A DNA stretch of 64,000 bases from Pectinophora gossypiella (taxonomy: Eukaryota > Arthropoda > Insecta > Lepidoptera > Gelechiidae), in contig NC_065404.1 in assembly GCF_024362695.1 (NCBI RefSeq), positions 12,936,604 through 13,000,603 on the forward strand, written 5' to 3'. A model generated the notes under the pieces. The model did no database searches and was not told the origin of the DNA. It worked only from the letters and a program-made list of their open reading frames with translations. The first letter of the stretch is position 1. The number at the start of each line of letters is the position of its first letter. Shown here piece by piece: positions 1-9,822 of this stretch. A program made the position numbers and the translations under genes.

Positions 1-509
1 AGAGGATGTGTGTTGACGCACAGTAACATTACAAAAACTTAAAACAAAATGACAATTAAAAACTATGAAGTCCTGGTGGTGGTAGTAATAGCCTAATAAT
101 CCTTACATAACAGATACTTTATTGCACACAAAGGAAACAGAAAGTCAAGTTACTACCTATAAGAATCAGATTAGTTTACTATAGTAGGTAACGTACCTAC
201 CAAAAACTTCGACCGTTACCTACCTTCACCCCTTCATAATAACACCTGTGATCATTCAAATAGGCTGCGTAATTCAACGTAACTCGAAGGAGATTACCTC
301 AGGACCTAAGAAACCTAAGTGCTGGTATTCAAATAAGTGAGTACACGGACATTGTGTCACCCTCTACGTTTCGTTACGTGCGTAAAAATCACATGGAGCC
401 AGACCTAATGAATGTACTGGCATATATAAAACGCAAAAGAGGTGACAATATCTAAAAAAATACCAAAAAAATTTCAAGGTATTTTCTTCTTATAGGATCG
501 AAAGCAGTA

Positions 510-757
510 TATTAAGCGAAGGTTGGTGGTAGGGCTGGCGCAGAAACATCTAGAAGGACGTACATTGACCAAATTGGATGTCCTTAGAAAAGTCCGTACT
601 CTGAACCGGCGTGCATGTATGAAACGATTGATGAATGTGGAGGAAGCAAGAGAAGGATATATATATGTGTGATATATGTCAGGATCGAAGCAAATGGAAT
701 TCCAAAGTCTCTGTTTACCCCGGTGGGAAATAAGCGTGAGTTTATGTATGTATGTTT
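510..757 (+). pseudogene. RTE-like LINE 3' end (ORF2 C-terminal fragment)
   Basis: Conceptual reading in shifting frames gives RRTYIDQI, then RACMKRLMNVEEARE, then RSKWN and a tail ending near PGGK-stop, the C-terminus of an RTE-like lepidopteran LINE as I recall it. Frames shift and a TATA-rich insertion (around 657-676) breaks the reading. The same terminal block (CTGTTTACCCCGGTGGGAAA) recurs at 7058-7163, 44866-44975 and 48297-48338. It is a 5'-truncated dead copy. Confidence 0.65.
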
Positions 758-760
758 CTT

Positions 761-2065
761 CTTATAGAACGAACGATATTGCCAATTTTCTTTGAGGCAA
801 TCATATAATTAGGAATTTGTCAAAAACCGCCGCGCTATTTATCTCACCATTAACAATAATAATATACACTACGCGAACTATTCTAGTGAGTAATGGGATT
901 GAAGAATAGAATCTTAGACTTCAAGAGTGTTGTGATAATACGAACTACTCTTGACTTTGAATTACTATTTTATTTATAGACAAACAACCGAGGAGAGCTC
1001 CAATTTACAGAATACTTGTAATGCGTCCGCCTGTGCATGAAAATAAAAAGTGATTTCCACCAGTTTTAAAAACTTTCTGAATCAGTTACCTACTGTTTTA
1101 CATTTCACATCTAACTTTAACACGTATGCTAATTATACCAACCCATTGCCAGTGGCCATTCATATACATTTTCGTACTCGCACCAACGGGCAAAAAATGT
1201 GTGTAAAAAAATGTGTGTAAAAAAATGTATGGACACGTGAAACTTTTGCCGGCGACTGTACCCGCGCGCACCTGGGTCGCCGGGGGCTCTTATTCAAATG
1301 CAAATCAAACGTTCCATTTTTAAAATCTACCATCTCGGCACTCCTTGCTTCCGGAACGACTTATGTCCAATCGCTACCAACACCGAACTTAAACGATCCA
1401 CGATTTACAATCCTATGCGCATCTCTACTAGAACGTCATTCCAAAAACAGAAAATGTAACTTACGTTTTTTTAAAGTTTGGGACCGTTGTCGTTTGGGAC
1501 CTTTTAGGGCAATTTCGAGTACCCAGGTGTGCTCCCGATCCGGTTAAGGGAAGCGTCCTTGTTAGGGATTCTCCTATAAAATGGTTTAATGGTTTGTTTT
1601 TAATTTCATTTCTACATTCGTCGGCACAGTGTAGTAAATTATTGATAATGAAATGCTGGAGTTTTATTGGGCATATTTGTAATTCGATAGGGAACATAAA
1701 CGTTTACAATGGTGAATGGGTTATGGTCGTGGGTGGGTTTCTTTACTTTGTCACTTTGTTGGGAGTCGTGGTGAGTCGTGGTCCGTTGATTATTTGTTAA
1801 CGACTATAAGAGGCTTAGATGGGATTAAACTTTCCTTGTCAAAATGGATTAGGTACTAATTTTATGGTTTCTTACCTTACTTTATATCGTCGACTAAATT
1901 AAGATAACTAGCACACCTTTGACGGCACATTAAGACATTAGAATTTCCTGTATCCTGAGTATGTGTGATAAGATAAGATACAAAAGAAAGTTAAGTTTTA
2001 AGTTATATTGCATTATTTACTTATACCTGTATTGCACCGTCCCCGACTTCAATATATAGCAAGTT
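761..2065. other. No gene seen
   Basis: Unique sequence; a small AAAAATGTGTGTA tandem sits at 1194-1225. Confidence 0.35.
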
Positions 2066-2069
2066 CTTT

Positions 2070-2200
2070 CACCCTAAGGTTTCCTGGAAGAAATTGCTAT
2101 TTAGCAATAAGGACGCCGATCGTGCTTCTCTTGTCACTTTTGTATTTGTTTTAATGTTGTGTTTTTATGTGCAATAAAGCGTTTTTGTATTGTATTGTAA
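2070..2200 (+). repeat. LINE 3' tail
   Basis: The CCTGGAAGAAATTGCTATTT...GCAATAAGG segment followed by GTGCAATAAAGC and a GTATT run is the 3' end of a dispersed non-LTR family. The same segment recurs at 45695-45763. Confidence 0.6.
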
Positions 2201-2212
2201 AAGAGGGTGAGG

Positions 2213-2280
2213 CCCATTTGTCCGGCCAAGTAGTTAGTGGCATCTGATTCAAACCTAGAAAAAGTCACGTCAAAAATAAC
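2213..2280 (+). repeat. Dispersed repeat E, 3' piece
   Basis: CATTTGTCCGGCCAAGTAGT followed by AAGTCACGTCAAAAA. This is the 3' end of the family seen most fully at 56740-56995; other copies are at 18205, 35158, 61600 and, inverted, at 7545. Confidence 0.6.
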
Positions 2281-2882
2281 AGAGAAAGACTATCAAAAAC
2301 ACATGCATTATTATTGAGTGATTTACTTGTCCAACCGAATCTCAAACTTAAGCCTTTTAATATGGAGCGCTGTATTAAAAGGCTTATAGATACATAACCA
2401 ACTGTTCTAGTCACAATTAATCATCAGCATCAGACGACTGTCATTCATATCATTCATTACTCAATCAATCAAACCTTATCACCTCACAAAAGTCACAAAC
2501 AACCCACCCCGTATGACGTAGAAGAGCCAATAATAAGTTCAAGAACAGTTTACGTCATACATTGGTGACGCATACAATCACTACAAGTTCAACATCAACA
2601 TAGATTTGTTTGTTCGTTGATTGTAGTGAGGTCAATGACCTCTGTAATTACGCATGGCCCGCAGTTGCCCTCTATGCACCAATTAAAAAAAATAAACGCA
2701 GAGCCGTGTTTTGTTTAACCTCCTTTGTTTCGCAATAGCAGCATTGATGCAGTTAGGTATGTGGGTTTGTGAGTGTGCTAATAATCTATGTTTCTTCTAC
2801 GATGAGTTACATTACAACAGTATAAACTTAACATAGTTACAAGTAACGTATTTTACATTTATAATTTTAAGTGTTCTATTCC

Positions 2883-3222
2883 ATCACCTCCCTAGAATTA
2901 GCCCGTTTTCACGGGGTCCGCTTACCTAACCTGAAGATTTGACAGGTCTGGTTTTTTACAGAAGCTATTGCCTGTCTGAACTTCCAACCTGCGAAGGAAA
3001 AACCAGCCCAATACAGGTTAGATCACATACCTCCGAAAATGCATTTCTCGGGAATGTGGGTTTCTTCCACGATGTTTCCCTTCACCTGAGCACGTGATAA
3101 TCATTTATGATCCAAACATGAATTTGAAAAAAAACTCGACAATCATTGTTTTAGGCCTACTAGATTCGAACCTGCGTCCTCAATGTGAGAGGCAAGCGTT
3201 CTACCAACTGGGCTACCATGGT
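2883..3222 (-). mobile_element. tRNA-derived SINE, family C
   Basis: On the minus strand a tRNA-like head has an A box TAGCCCAGTTGG (complement of 3204-3215) and a B box GGTTCGAATCT (complement of 3162-3172). The body matches the copies at 21597-21890 and 57309-57666, including the ...AAACATCGTG...GAAGGGAAACATC zone and a CCTGTCAAATCTTCAGG-like tail. Target duplications were not recognised. The head resembles a tRNA but lacks a foldable full cloverleaf in context, so it is not called a tRNA gene. Confidence 0.75.
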
Positions 3223-3230
3223 TCGCGTTT

Positions 3231-6200
3231 AAGCTTTCTGTTTAAAAATATCAAATAATGATCTTGCTTAAGTCAACATCATATTAAAAAAAATACCTAC
3301 CGTTGTATGCAATATGAATGCTTACAATCATAGACATATACCGACATCCTTAACAGCAGTCACCATCAAAAGTCCTAGCCTCAAATATTAACAAGATGGG
3401 CGTTCGCCCTCCAAAAAACTATCCACACCTATTTTTTCCCAAACATTCCAATTCTATAACGATCATAATAAATTCCAAAATGTTTGCCATAAAAAGTCTA
3501 TAATCGATCACCGGACCTCACACGGCTAGACTGCTTGGCACCTCGTATCTTTACATCTGGGAACATGTTGGCCCAACTATCGCCAATGGTTTTGAAACAA
3601 AGAGGCTCCATTCAAGAGCGTTGGCCCAACGTTTGCGCTAACATTGCAATCTTGACCTCTCATAATTAATGGGCATCGTAAATATTATCCCAAAAGATAC
3701 AAAAACGCGCGATATTGCCTTTGCATTCTTTCGTTTTCGACACAATAGAGCGAGATAAAAGAGTAGACGTGTTAATTTGCGAAACATTCGGATATTCATA
3801 TTTTACTTTTTTATGGCGGAATTGGCGGATTGATTAAGTTCTAATAATATTTTGGGTACCTACATTTACATTTATTAATTTGTTTATAAGCATTGAGATA
3901 AGTTGTAGTGAAAACTTAGTATACACGGATACATAAGTCATATATTTTTGTTTTTTTTTTTTGTTTGCTGCAGATGTCATGAACTACCTGGTTGATCCCC
4001 AACTTAAACATAAGTAAACCTACGCGGGTAATCCGTGGTAGAGCTTTGAGGCCGAACAGAAAAAGTATCAAATAGTCTTATTTCGTGGAAAACACAAAAT
4101 ATAAACATTAGAGTATGAAATACGTTGTACCTCACACCACTGCGCAATTTATTCCTACTACGCGGTTGTAATAATAGAAATGTCAACCGATTACTTTGCG
4201 GATAGCATAAATTCATAGAAAACTTCAAGTAACAGAAAACTTGCAATGACGCAGCCTTTTGGCCATTATAAAAACATTTTGCCATAAATTATAGTTCACA
4301 ACTTATATAAATGGTTTTGAACATTCATCTTTCTCCACGCAAATCATAAGAATCCCCATAAAAAGTGGCCAGCGCCGAGTGCGAGACGGGCCGGAGACAC
4401 AAAGGGGCTCGTAGTTCGCCAATAATAATAGCTAATAGTTTTCTCGAGTTCTATACAAAAATGATTTAGTGCGCTCAAAAGTCAGGCAGTAAATCAAACA
4501 GCTATCTCGGCCGAATCGAGCGCAATGCAATAATGATCCCGAAGGACACGTGCTCTCTCTCATTATTGAAGTTATTCCCAGTCCTTAATTTAAAATAAAT
4601 AAATTTTATAGCACCATCTGTCATACAGGAGATAAAACTGGTAATGTAGGCTGCGCAGGAGTCTCGTAGGTCGTCATTCTCCGCTGACATTTACAGTCCA
4701 CGAGGCGAGGAGTTACTGTTAATGCCTGCTTTCCTCATTACCGACCACTCAGATGTTAAGATACTTTCCATAAATATTTATAGGTACGGCAATAATAAGC
4801 GAATAACATCGGAAATTACGGACAATTCCAATATGCTTGATATTCACTTGAAAATTTTAATGCTTGCAAATAACTTGGTGGGGCCTTAAATCTCGATTTT
4901 TATGATGAGTACATTTCCTGGATTTTAATTTTCCACGTCGCGATGTATGCGATCATTAACGCGGGCCTGGAACGGGCGTCTAATTCAGTGTGGCGATGTG
5001 CGCACACGCACTGACCTTGCCGTCGTTCCGCATCACAGCCGTGTCTCTGCGGATTATCCTTGAACATACTTAGGTACACACTCAAGTATAGTTGTAGATC
5101 GTACGATAATTGTCGAGCCAAGTTTACCCAACTGAAAATTTTAAATAAGAGCAACGTGTTCCCTTCCTATCAAACCCAAAAAATAAACCACTCGACAATG
5201 TTGAATAACACATCGTAAAAAATAACAAAATAGGGCTACCCACTCGAGGATCCATCCAGCCAAATTAAATTCATACACGGACGTAATAACAGTAGGCATC
5301 AAAAGGCCTCGAATGTCCGTGCGGAGCTTTCCTTTTAATTAGGCCCTAAGTACTCGTTAAAAAACAAGATCTTCCCGAACAGACAAAGCGGCCGGTACCA
5401 ACAGACAGTGCGAATGTAAAAAACGTTGGATAAATAAGTGGAAAAATACAGGTAAGTCCAAGAGGGGTTTTTGTACGGTCCGACCGGCCACTTAGGTCAT
5501 CCTGCGAAATAAAGGCCCAAGTTTTTTATATCGCTTTTAAATGCGAAACCCGTACGGCCGGCGCGCGCCTCATCCCCTTTCTACGATAATGTGAAAGGAA
5601 ACAAACGAAAGAAAATGTTTCCGAGCGCCTCGTTCACTTTATTGAAGTCTCGTTTCTAGTTTCGATTGCAAATAGTTCGTGTAATTCAGTTAGTTGGATC
5701 TGAGGGGAGGTATAGTGTAGAGTTTTACTTAAAAATTAAGTATATAGACTTTTCTGCTAGCAGAAAAGTGTTTATACGACCTGCCGATACGACCCCGTAG
5801 TAGGTCGAAAAAGTGGACTGAGATAACCGGTCCGGTCCGTTATGTCTGTCATCAATATGGTTCATCAGATCAATTTATATCGATCTTAGTACCGAATAGA
5901 ATGCGAGAAGTCTTCAAATTACTTGTGCCTCTGCCCTGCTCCATTACGTATTACGGGTTTTATGTAAACGGTGTTTGAAATCAGCGAGTCGTGGAGAGGT
6001 TGTGTCGATTCTTGGAACCAGCCCGTGCGACTGCGTGCATGGCACTTTATGCACGCATTATGTTGCGTACAATACTTTGCATCTCTTTGGTCGCACCGCG
6101 TGCAGCTAAACAAAGTTAACGTGTCTGTATAAATATAGACATAATAATGTGGTAGATTTGTCCCTCTGTCATGAAAAAAGTGCTGAGCTAGGCACTTTTG

Positions 6201-6305
6201 TCATGCAATGCATGCTAGGCATATTTTATTATCATCTAGAAAAGATGTATGAGGTCTGATGATGATAATTATATATGTAAATAATAGTATCATGAATTAT
6301 CAGCT
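3231..6305. other. No gene seen; unique sequence
   Basis: Contains a GC-richer patch at 5515-5600 and a perfect 22-bp palindrome at 5749-5770 (arm ACTTTTCTGCT). TTGGCCCAAC occurs twice (about 3568 and 3623). No exon was recognised. Confidence 0.35.
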
Positions 6306-6310
6306 TATTG

Positions 6311-6500
6311 TTACAGTTGCAGGCTCGTCACCCGATTGTCGGAAAGTAATATGATCCGGGCTTCAGACGGCGCGTTAAGCAGTCGCTCCCGGCTACTATT
6401 TACTTAAATAACTGTGTAATCATTACATAGGCCTTGTCAGGGGCCTTTGGCGGTTCAATAGTAGTCCTCGGTCATTGGTTTCACAACCCATACTAGAAAA
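6311..6500 (+). repeat. Degenerate SINE family A fragment
   Basis: Body and tail of family A (ACCCGATTGTCGGAAAGTAA ... GGGGCCTTTGGCGG ... CACAACCCATAC); the tRNA-like head is missing. Confidence 0.65.
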
Positions 6501-7057
6501 AAAGCGTAGAGTCCTAAGGTCTGACGAATACTGATCAAGTCAGGAAATTCCTTTGTCCATTAAAATGGCGACACATTTATCATGCAGCGCCACTTTCGTG
6601 AAACATTCTAACATTCCATTTTTGACATCAACATCAATACTTGGAACGTATTAGTACAATCAGGGTTATAATTATTTGTTTGACAGGGTCTAATAATTAG
6701 TGGTTTGATTGTACGTTTTCATTTGGACAGGGAAAGGGAGAGAAGTGTTTTTGACGACCGCAAGGGGGCGCATCGAGCACTGATTACTCCCGTGGAGGGT
6801 ATAGCACATAATCTCAGCATGGAAAATTAATGAGAAAATACTACTAGGGACAGTTTATAATAAATTTTATTCGAGCTTAAAATGCTCTGTGAGATTGTAC
6901 TTATTTCGTTATGCGATGATAGCACCTTTGAATAAGCCCTAATTGGAAATATAGTTATGTTATGGTCACTGTAATCAGTAATCTAGTGACCAGACATACC
7001 AAAGCCAAAGAATTCTCATTTTTTTTATTCAATAAGTACCTTACCGCGTAATTAATA

Positions 7058-7163
7058 AATGAGGAGAAAGCAAGAGAAGTGTGTCTGGATTGAAGCAAAT
7101 GAAATTCAATATTCTGTGCTTACCGCGGCGGGAAATAGGTGTGAGTTTATGTATGTACCTTAC
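7058..7163 (+). pseudogene. RTE-like LINE 3' end fragment
   Basis: Second copy of the terminal block at 510-757: GAAAGCAAGAGAAGTGTGTC followed by the GGCGGGAAATAGG...GTGAGTTTATGTATG end. Stops interrupt the conceptual peptide. Confidence 0.6.
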
Positions 7164-7544
7164 CGCCTATTTAGTATTCCAACATTGCTTTCAAAATTAT
7201 CACTCCGACCTTCTTAGATACCTCAAAAAAGACAGCATCTACAAACAAAATAATATAATAATCCACCCGTAATAAAATAAACCAATAAACAAGAAAAATA
7301 AAACTCGAGCATCACACCTGATTAAATACGAAATAAAAAAGTTAATTAATCCTCATAAGCAATAAAATTAAAAGACACAGGCAACAGGCATAACCCTCGC
7401 AGCTAATGGAAGGAAAAATAAATGGGTTCTGTTTTACCCCAGTGAGCACAGGAAGAGTTTACTCGATAAGTCTACCTAGGAATAAACCGCAATGCACACA
7501 GCGGCTGTGGCGGTACCGTTCCAGAGGCGCGGATTTTTGTATTT

Positions 7545-7640
7545 TTTTTTATGCACCCGTTGATTTACGGGACTTATCGTAGATTGCCGCATATGGCATT
7601 AACTACTTAGCCGGACAAATAGGAGCGCTCAGGCATAGAA
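7545..7640 (-). repeat. Dispersed repeat E, inverted piece
   Basis: On the minus strand: TATTTGTCCGGCTAAGTAGT, a GCGGCAATCTACGATAAGTC stretch and a terminal A-run, matching the 3' end of repeat E. Confidence 0.55.
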
Positions 7641-8284
7641 TAAAGAATAAAACTACGTATAGAACGGCAGCTCTCCGCTCCCCACCAGCGGCTCAGCTAG
7701 ATTTACCTCATCCCCCCCCTCAGTCTTACTTTAGTCTCCAATCGTATGGGCATCAGACGTCACCCACAAAGATGCGCGGGAACGATAACGTCAATGTTTC
7801 TTGTATGAAGTGTCCGGGGTGTTGCGGACAGGCGCATTGCTGTCGTTTCCGCCTCTGTCCTAAAGGCCGCTCACCATTGCGGTGCACAATAACCTTAAGG
7901 GGTAATAGGGTTGTTTTAATGTCAAGTAAGTTTGGTGTAGAGTAAACCTTTTGAAGCGATCTTCCTTAGTTTGTGGTGGTAACGTTTCATATATGGTCAG
8001 AGTTTAAAATAAAAAGAAAGTTCTATGAGCATGGATTTGGAGTTAACTTAGGGCCCAGCGCGGACAGTTCATACAAAAACCTCGTTGTTACCACGTGCTA
8101 CCTAACACGTAAGTGAGAGCGAGACAGACGGTCCGCTCACGCTCTCGCACTCCTTGCATACAGCCATTGAGACTAAATTGAGACATATTGGGGAGGCGAG
8201 GTAAATCTAGCTCGGCACCGATACGACTTGGTGCGGGGGGAGAATGTCCGTGTACGTATTATTGTTATTCTTTATTTTACGCTT
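7637..8284. repeat. Imperfect inverted-repeat element (MITE-like)
   Basis: The ends are imperfect inverted repeats of roughly 80 bp. The left arm begins TAGAATAAAGAATAA and runs to CTAGATTTACCTC. The right arm has GAGGTAAATCTAGC and ends TTATTCTTTATTTTA. The arm ends match well and the middles poorly. No coding frame and no clear target duplication were seen. Confidence 0.45.
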
Positions 8285-8289
8285 CGGGC

Positions 8290-9190
8290 TCGGACTACTT
8301 AATAACAACGATATGGTGGTAAAGGCTTTCTTATTAAACAATTTCTCATAATAGATTCTCATACTGATGAATGAATAGCTCAATTCTGATACTAATATGT
8401 ATAAAGAGTTAGTATGTTTTTATTAGACGACTAGATGAACTGCCCGCCCTACATGGATTAAGGGCATGGATTTTTGTACACGTATCTATATGAGTATGTA
8501 ATATAATAATCTTGCTTACTTAACACACCGAGCTAAACCGGTTGAAGCCATCTACAGTGAAACTTGTAACAATGAGGAAACCAAGAAAACACATATAATT
8601 ATTGACCTTTCAGAGGGTACAAGAAAGGTCAGAAATTGTTTGCCAAAGTCATAGGGCATGAAACTCCGGCTTCTCATTAGGGTGTTGGTGTTATGTTGTG
8701 AGTTGTTAGAGCTAAATGCTTTATCAAGTACCTGTATTATCTATCCTAAATGTCTACTACAAACGCCCTATCACCAGACGTATGGTATTGGAATCCCAAG
8801 ATATGAGAAGCCGAATCGTGTTCCATCGTGTTAGAGACAGTAATGTCCAGTAAAAAGACGTAAAACTTATTTAAACAGGGCTTTATTACCTAACCTTTGC
8901 GCAGATAAGACCAGAGCACAAGAACGAACAGTTTGAAAAAGAAAACCATCAGCCAGTGTCCTTACTATTAAAGAGTTTTTATAACGGAAACATTCCTAAT
9001 TTGAAAACGTCCACAGGAACGCCACATCACTGTTAGAGATAATATAAGTATCGATTTCGATAATGCTGATTTTTACGATACTTGTGCTGCTGGCTGCTAA
9101 GATATAAAGATTTTTAAATCGGAGTTTTTAATTTTATTTTTTTGTAGACATGTACTGCAGTCGTGGTTAATTTTGTCTCGGACGTGCAAT
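8290..9190. other. No gene seen
   Basis: Unique AT-rich sequence ahead of the (AT)n run. Confidence 0.35.

Positions 9191-9194
<4 letters not shown>

Positions 9195-9254
<60 letters not shown>
9195..9254. repeat. (AT)30 microsatellite
   Basis: Sixty bases of uninterrupted AT dinucleotide. Confidence 0.98.
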
Positions 9255-9257
<3 letters not shown>

Positions 9258-9369
9258 GTGGTCAGATATTAGAATTGAACATTTCATGATGTGCTCGATC
9301 ATTACATGAAATGGTCATATTTCATGAAATAGCTGCTAATTGTTGTTTAGCAATGAAACCGCCTATTGT

Positions 9370-9445
9370 TCTTATTTTTATTTGTTTGTACATGTCCTAT
9401 ACTTATGTCTTTGTGCAATAAATAATTATTGATTGATTGATAACG
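9370..9445 (+). repeat. LINE 3' tail next to the BEL insertion
   Basis: GTGCAATAAATAATTATT followed by three GATT units; the BEL element inserted about 13 bases further on. Confidence 0.5.
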
Positions 9446-9453
9446 TGAACATG

Positions 9454-9458
9454 TAGAG
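9454..9458. repeat. Left target-site duplication (tagag)
   Basis: Five bases tagag directly before the TG of the 5' LTR; the same five bases follow the 3' LTR at 15761-15765. Confidence 0.93.
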
Positions 9459-9785
9459 TGTAGGCGACGCACATTAATTATTTACTCACTAAAATTAAAA
9501 TATCACGATTGGCTGCCCTGGTTGGGAATGGCCGTGATCTTATGTTATGTTGCAAACCTATTATAGTATTTTTGGTACATGTAACGCCATCTAGTGTATT
9601 TGTTTTGAAATAAATTTATAAAATCGTTTGTGGGTAGCTACAGCCAACACATAATATTTTTTGTTTAATAACCCTCGAATACTTTTTTTTTATGTCAATA
9701 TCCGCCGTCGGGTTGGCTTACCGCTCGCACCAGCGATTTTCGGTTTTCCTAAAGTTTTCGCGTTTTAATCAGCCTATCATCTACA
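9459..9785 (+). repeat. 5' long terminal repeat of BEL/Pao element
   Basis: 327 bp, begins TGTAGGCG and ends CATCTACA (TG...CA). It holds an AATAAA at 9609-9614 and, immediately after it, a TATA-like TATAAAA at 9617-9623, so promoter and poly(A) signal nearly overlap. U3/R/U5 limits cannot be read from sequence alone. If the TATA box is used, transcription would start near 9645-9655 and R would be short. Confidence 0.96.
9609..9623 (+). promoter_or_regulatory. LTR poly(A) signal next to TATA-like box
   Basis: AATAAA (9609-9614) and TATAAAA (9617-9623) lie side by side in the LTR. This would put the poly(A) signal in U3 and require a short R region. Start and cleavage sites are not visible in the sequence. 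Confidence 0.5.
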
Positions 9786-9791
9786 AAAGTT

Positions 9792-9809
9792 TGGTCCCTC
9801 GAGCCAGAT
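9792..9809 (+). promoter_or_regulatory. Probable primer-binding site (tRNA-Tyr-like)
   Basis: Starts TGG, the complement of a tRNA CCA end, six bases after the LTR. The 18 bases TGGTCCCTCGAGCCAGAT complement the 3' end of a tRNA whose acceptor strand would read TCGAGGG-A-CCA. From memory, insect tRNA-Tyr (acceptor TCGAAGG-A-CCA) would match at 16 of 18 positions. The site is well placed; the primer identity is an inference. Confidence 0.7.
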
Positions 9810-9822
9810 CGCGACTGGCGGG

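Noticed and set aside
3160..3220. tRNA gene on the minus strand
   Set aside because: It is the head of a family C SINE also found at 21.6 and 57.3 kb.
5449..5457. Perfect splice donor CAG|GTAAGT
   Set aside because: One such 9-mer is expected by chance in a window of this size, and no coding or acceptor context supports an exon.
9114..9302. Open frame across the (AT)n run
   Set aside because: Isoleucine-tyrosine translation of a microsatellite.
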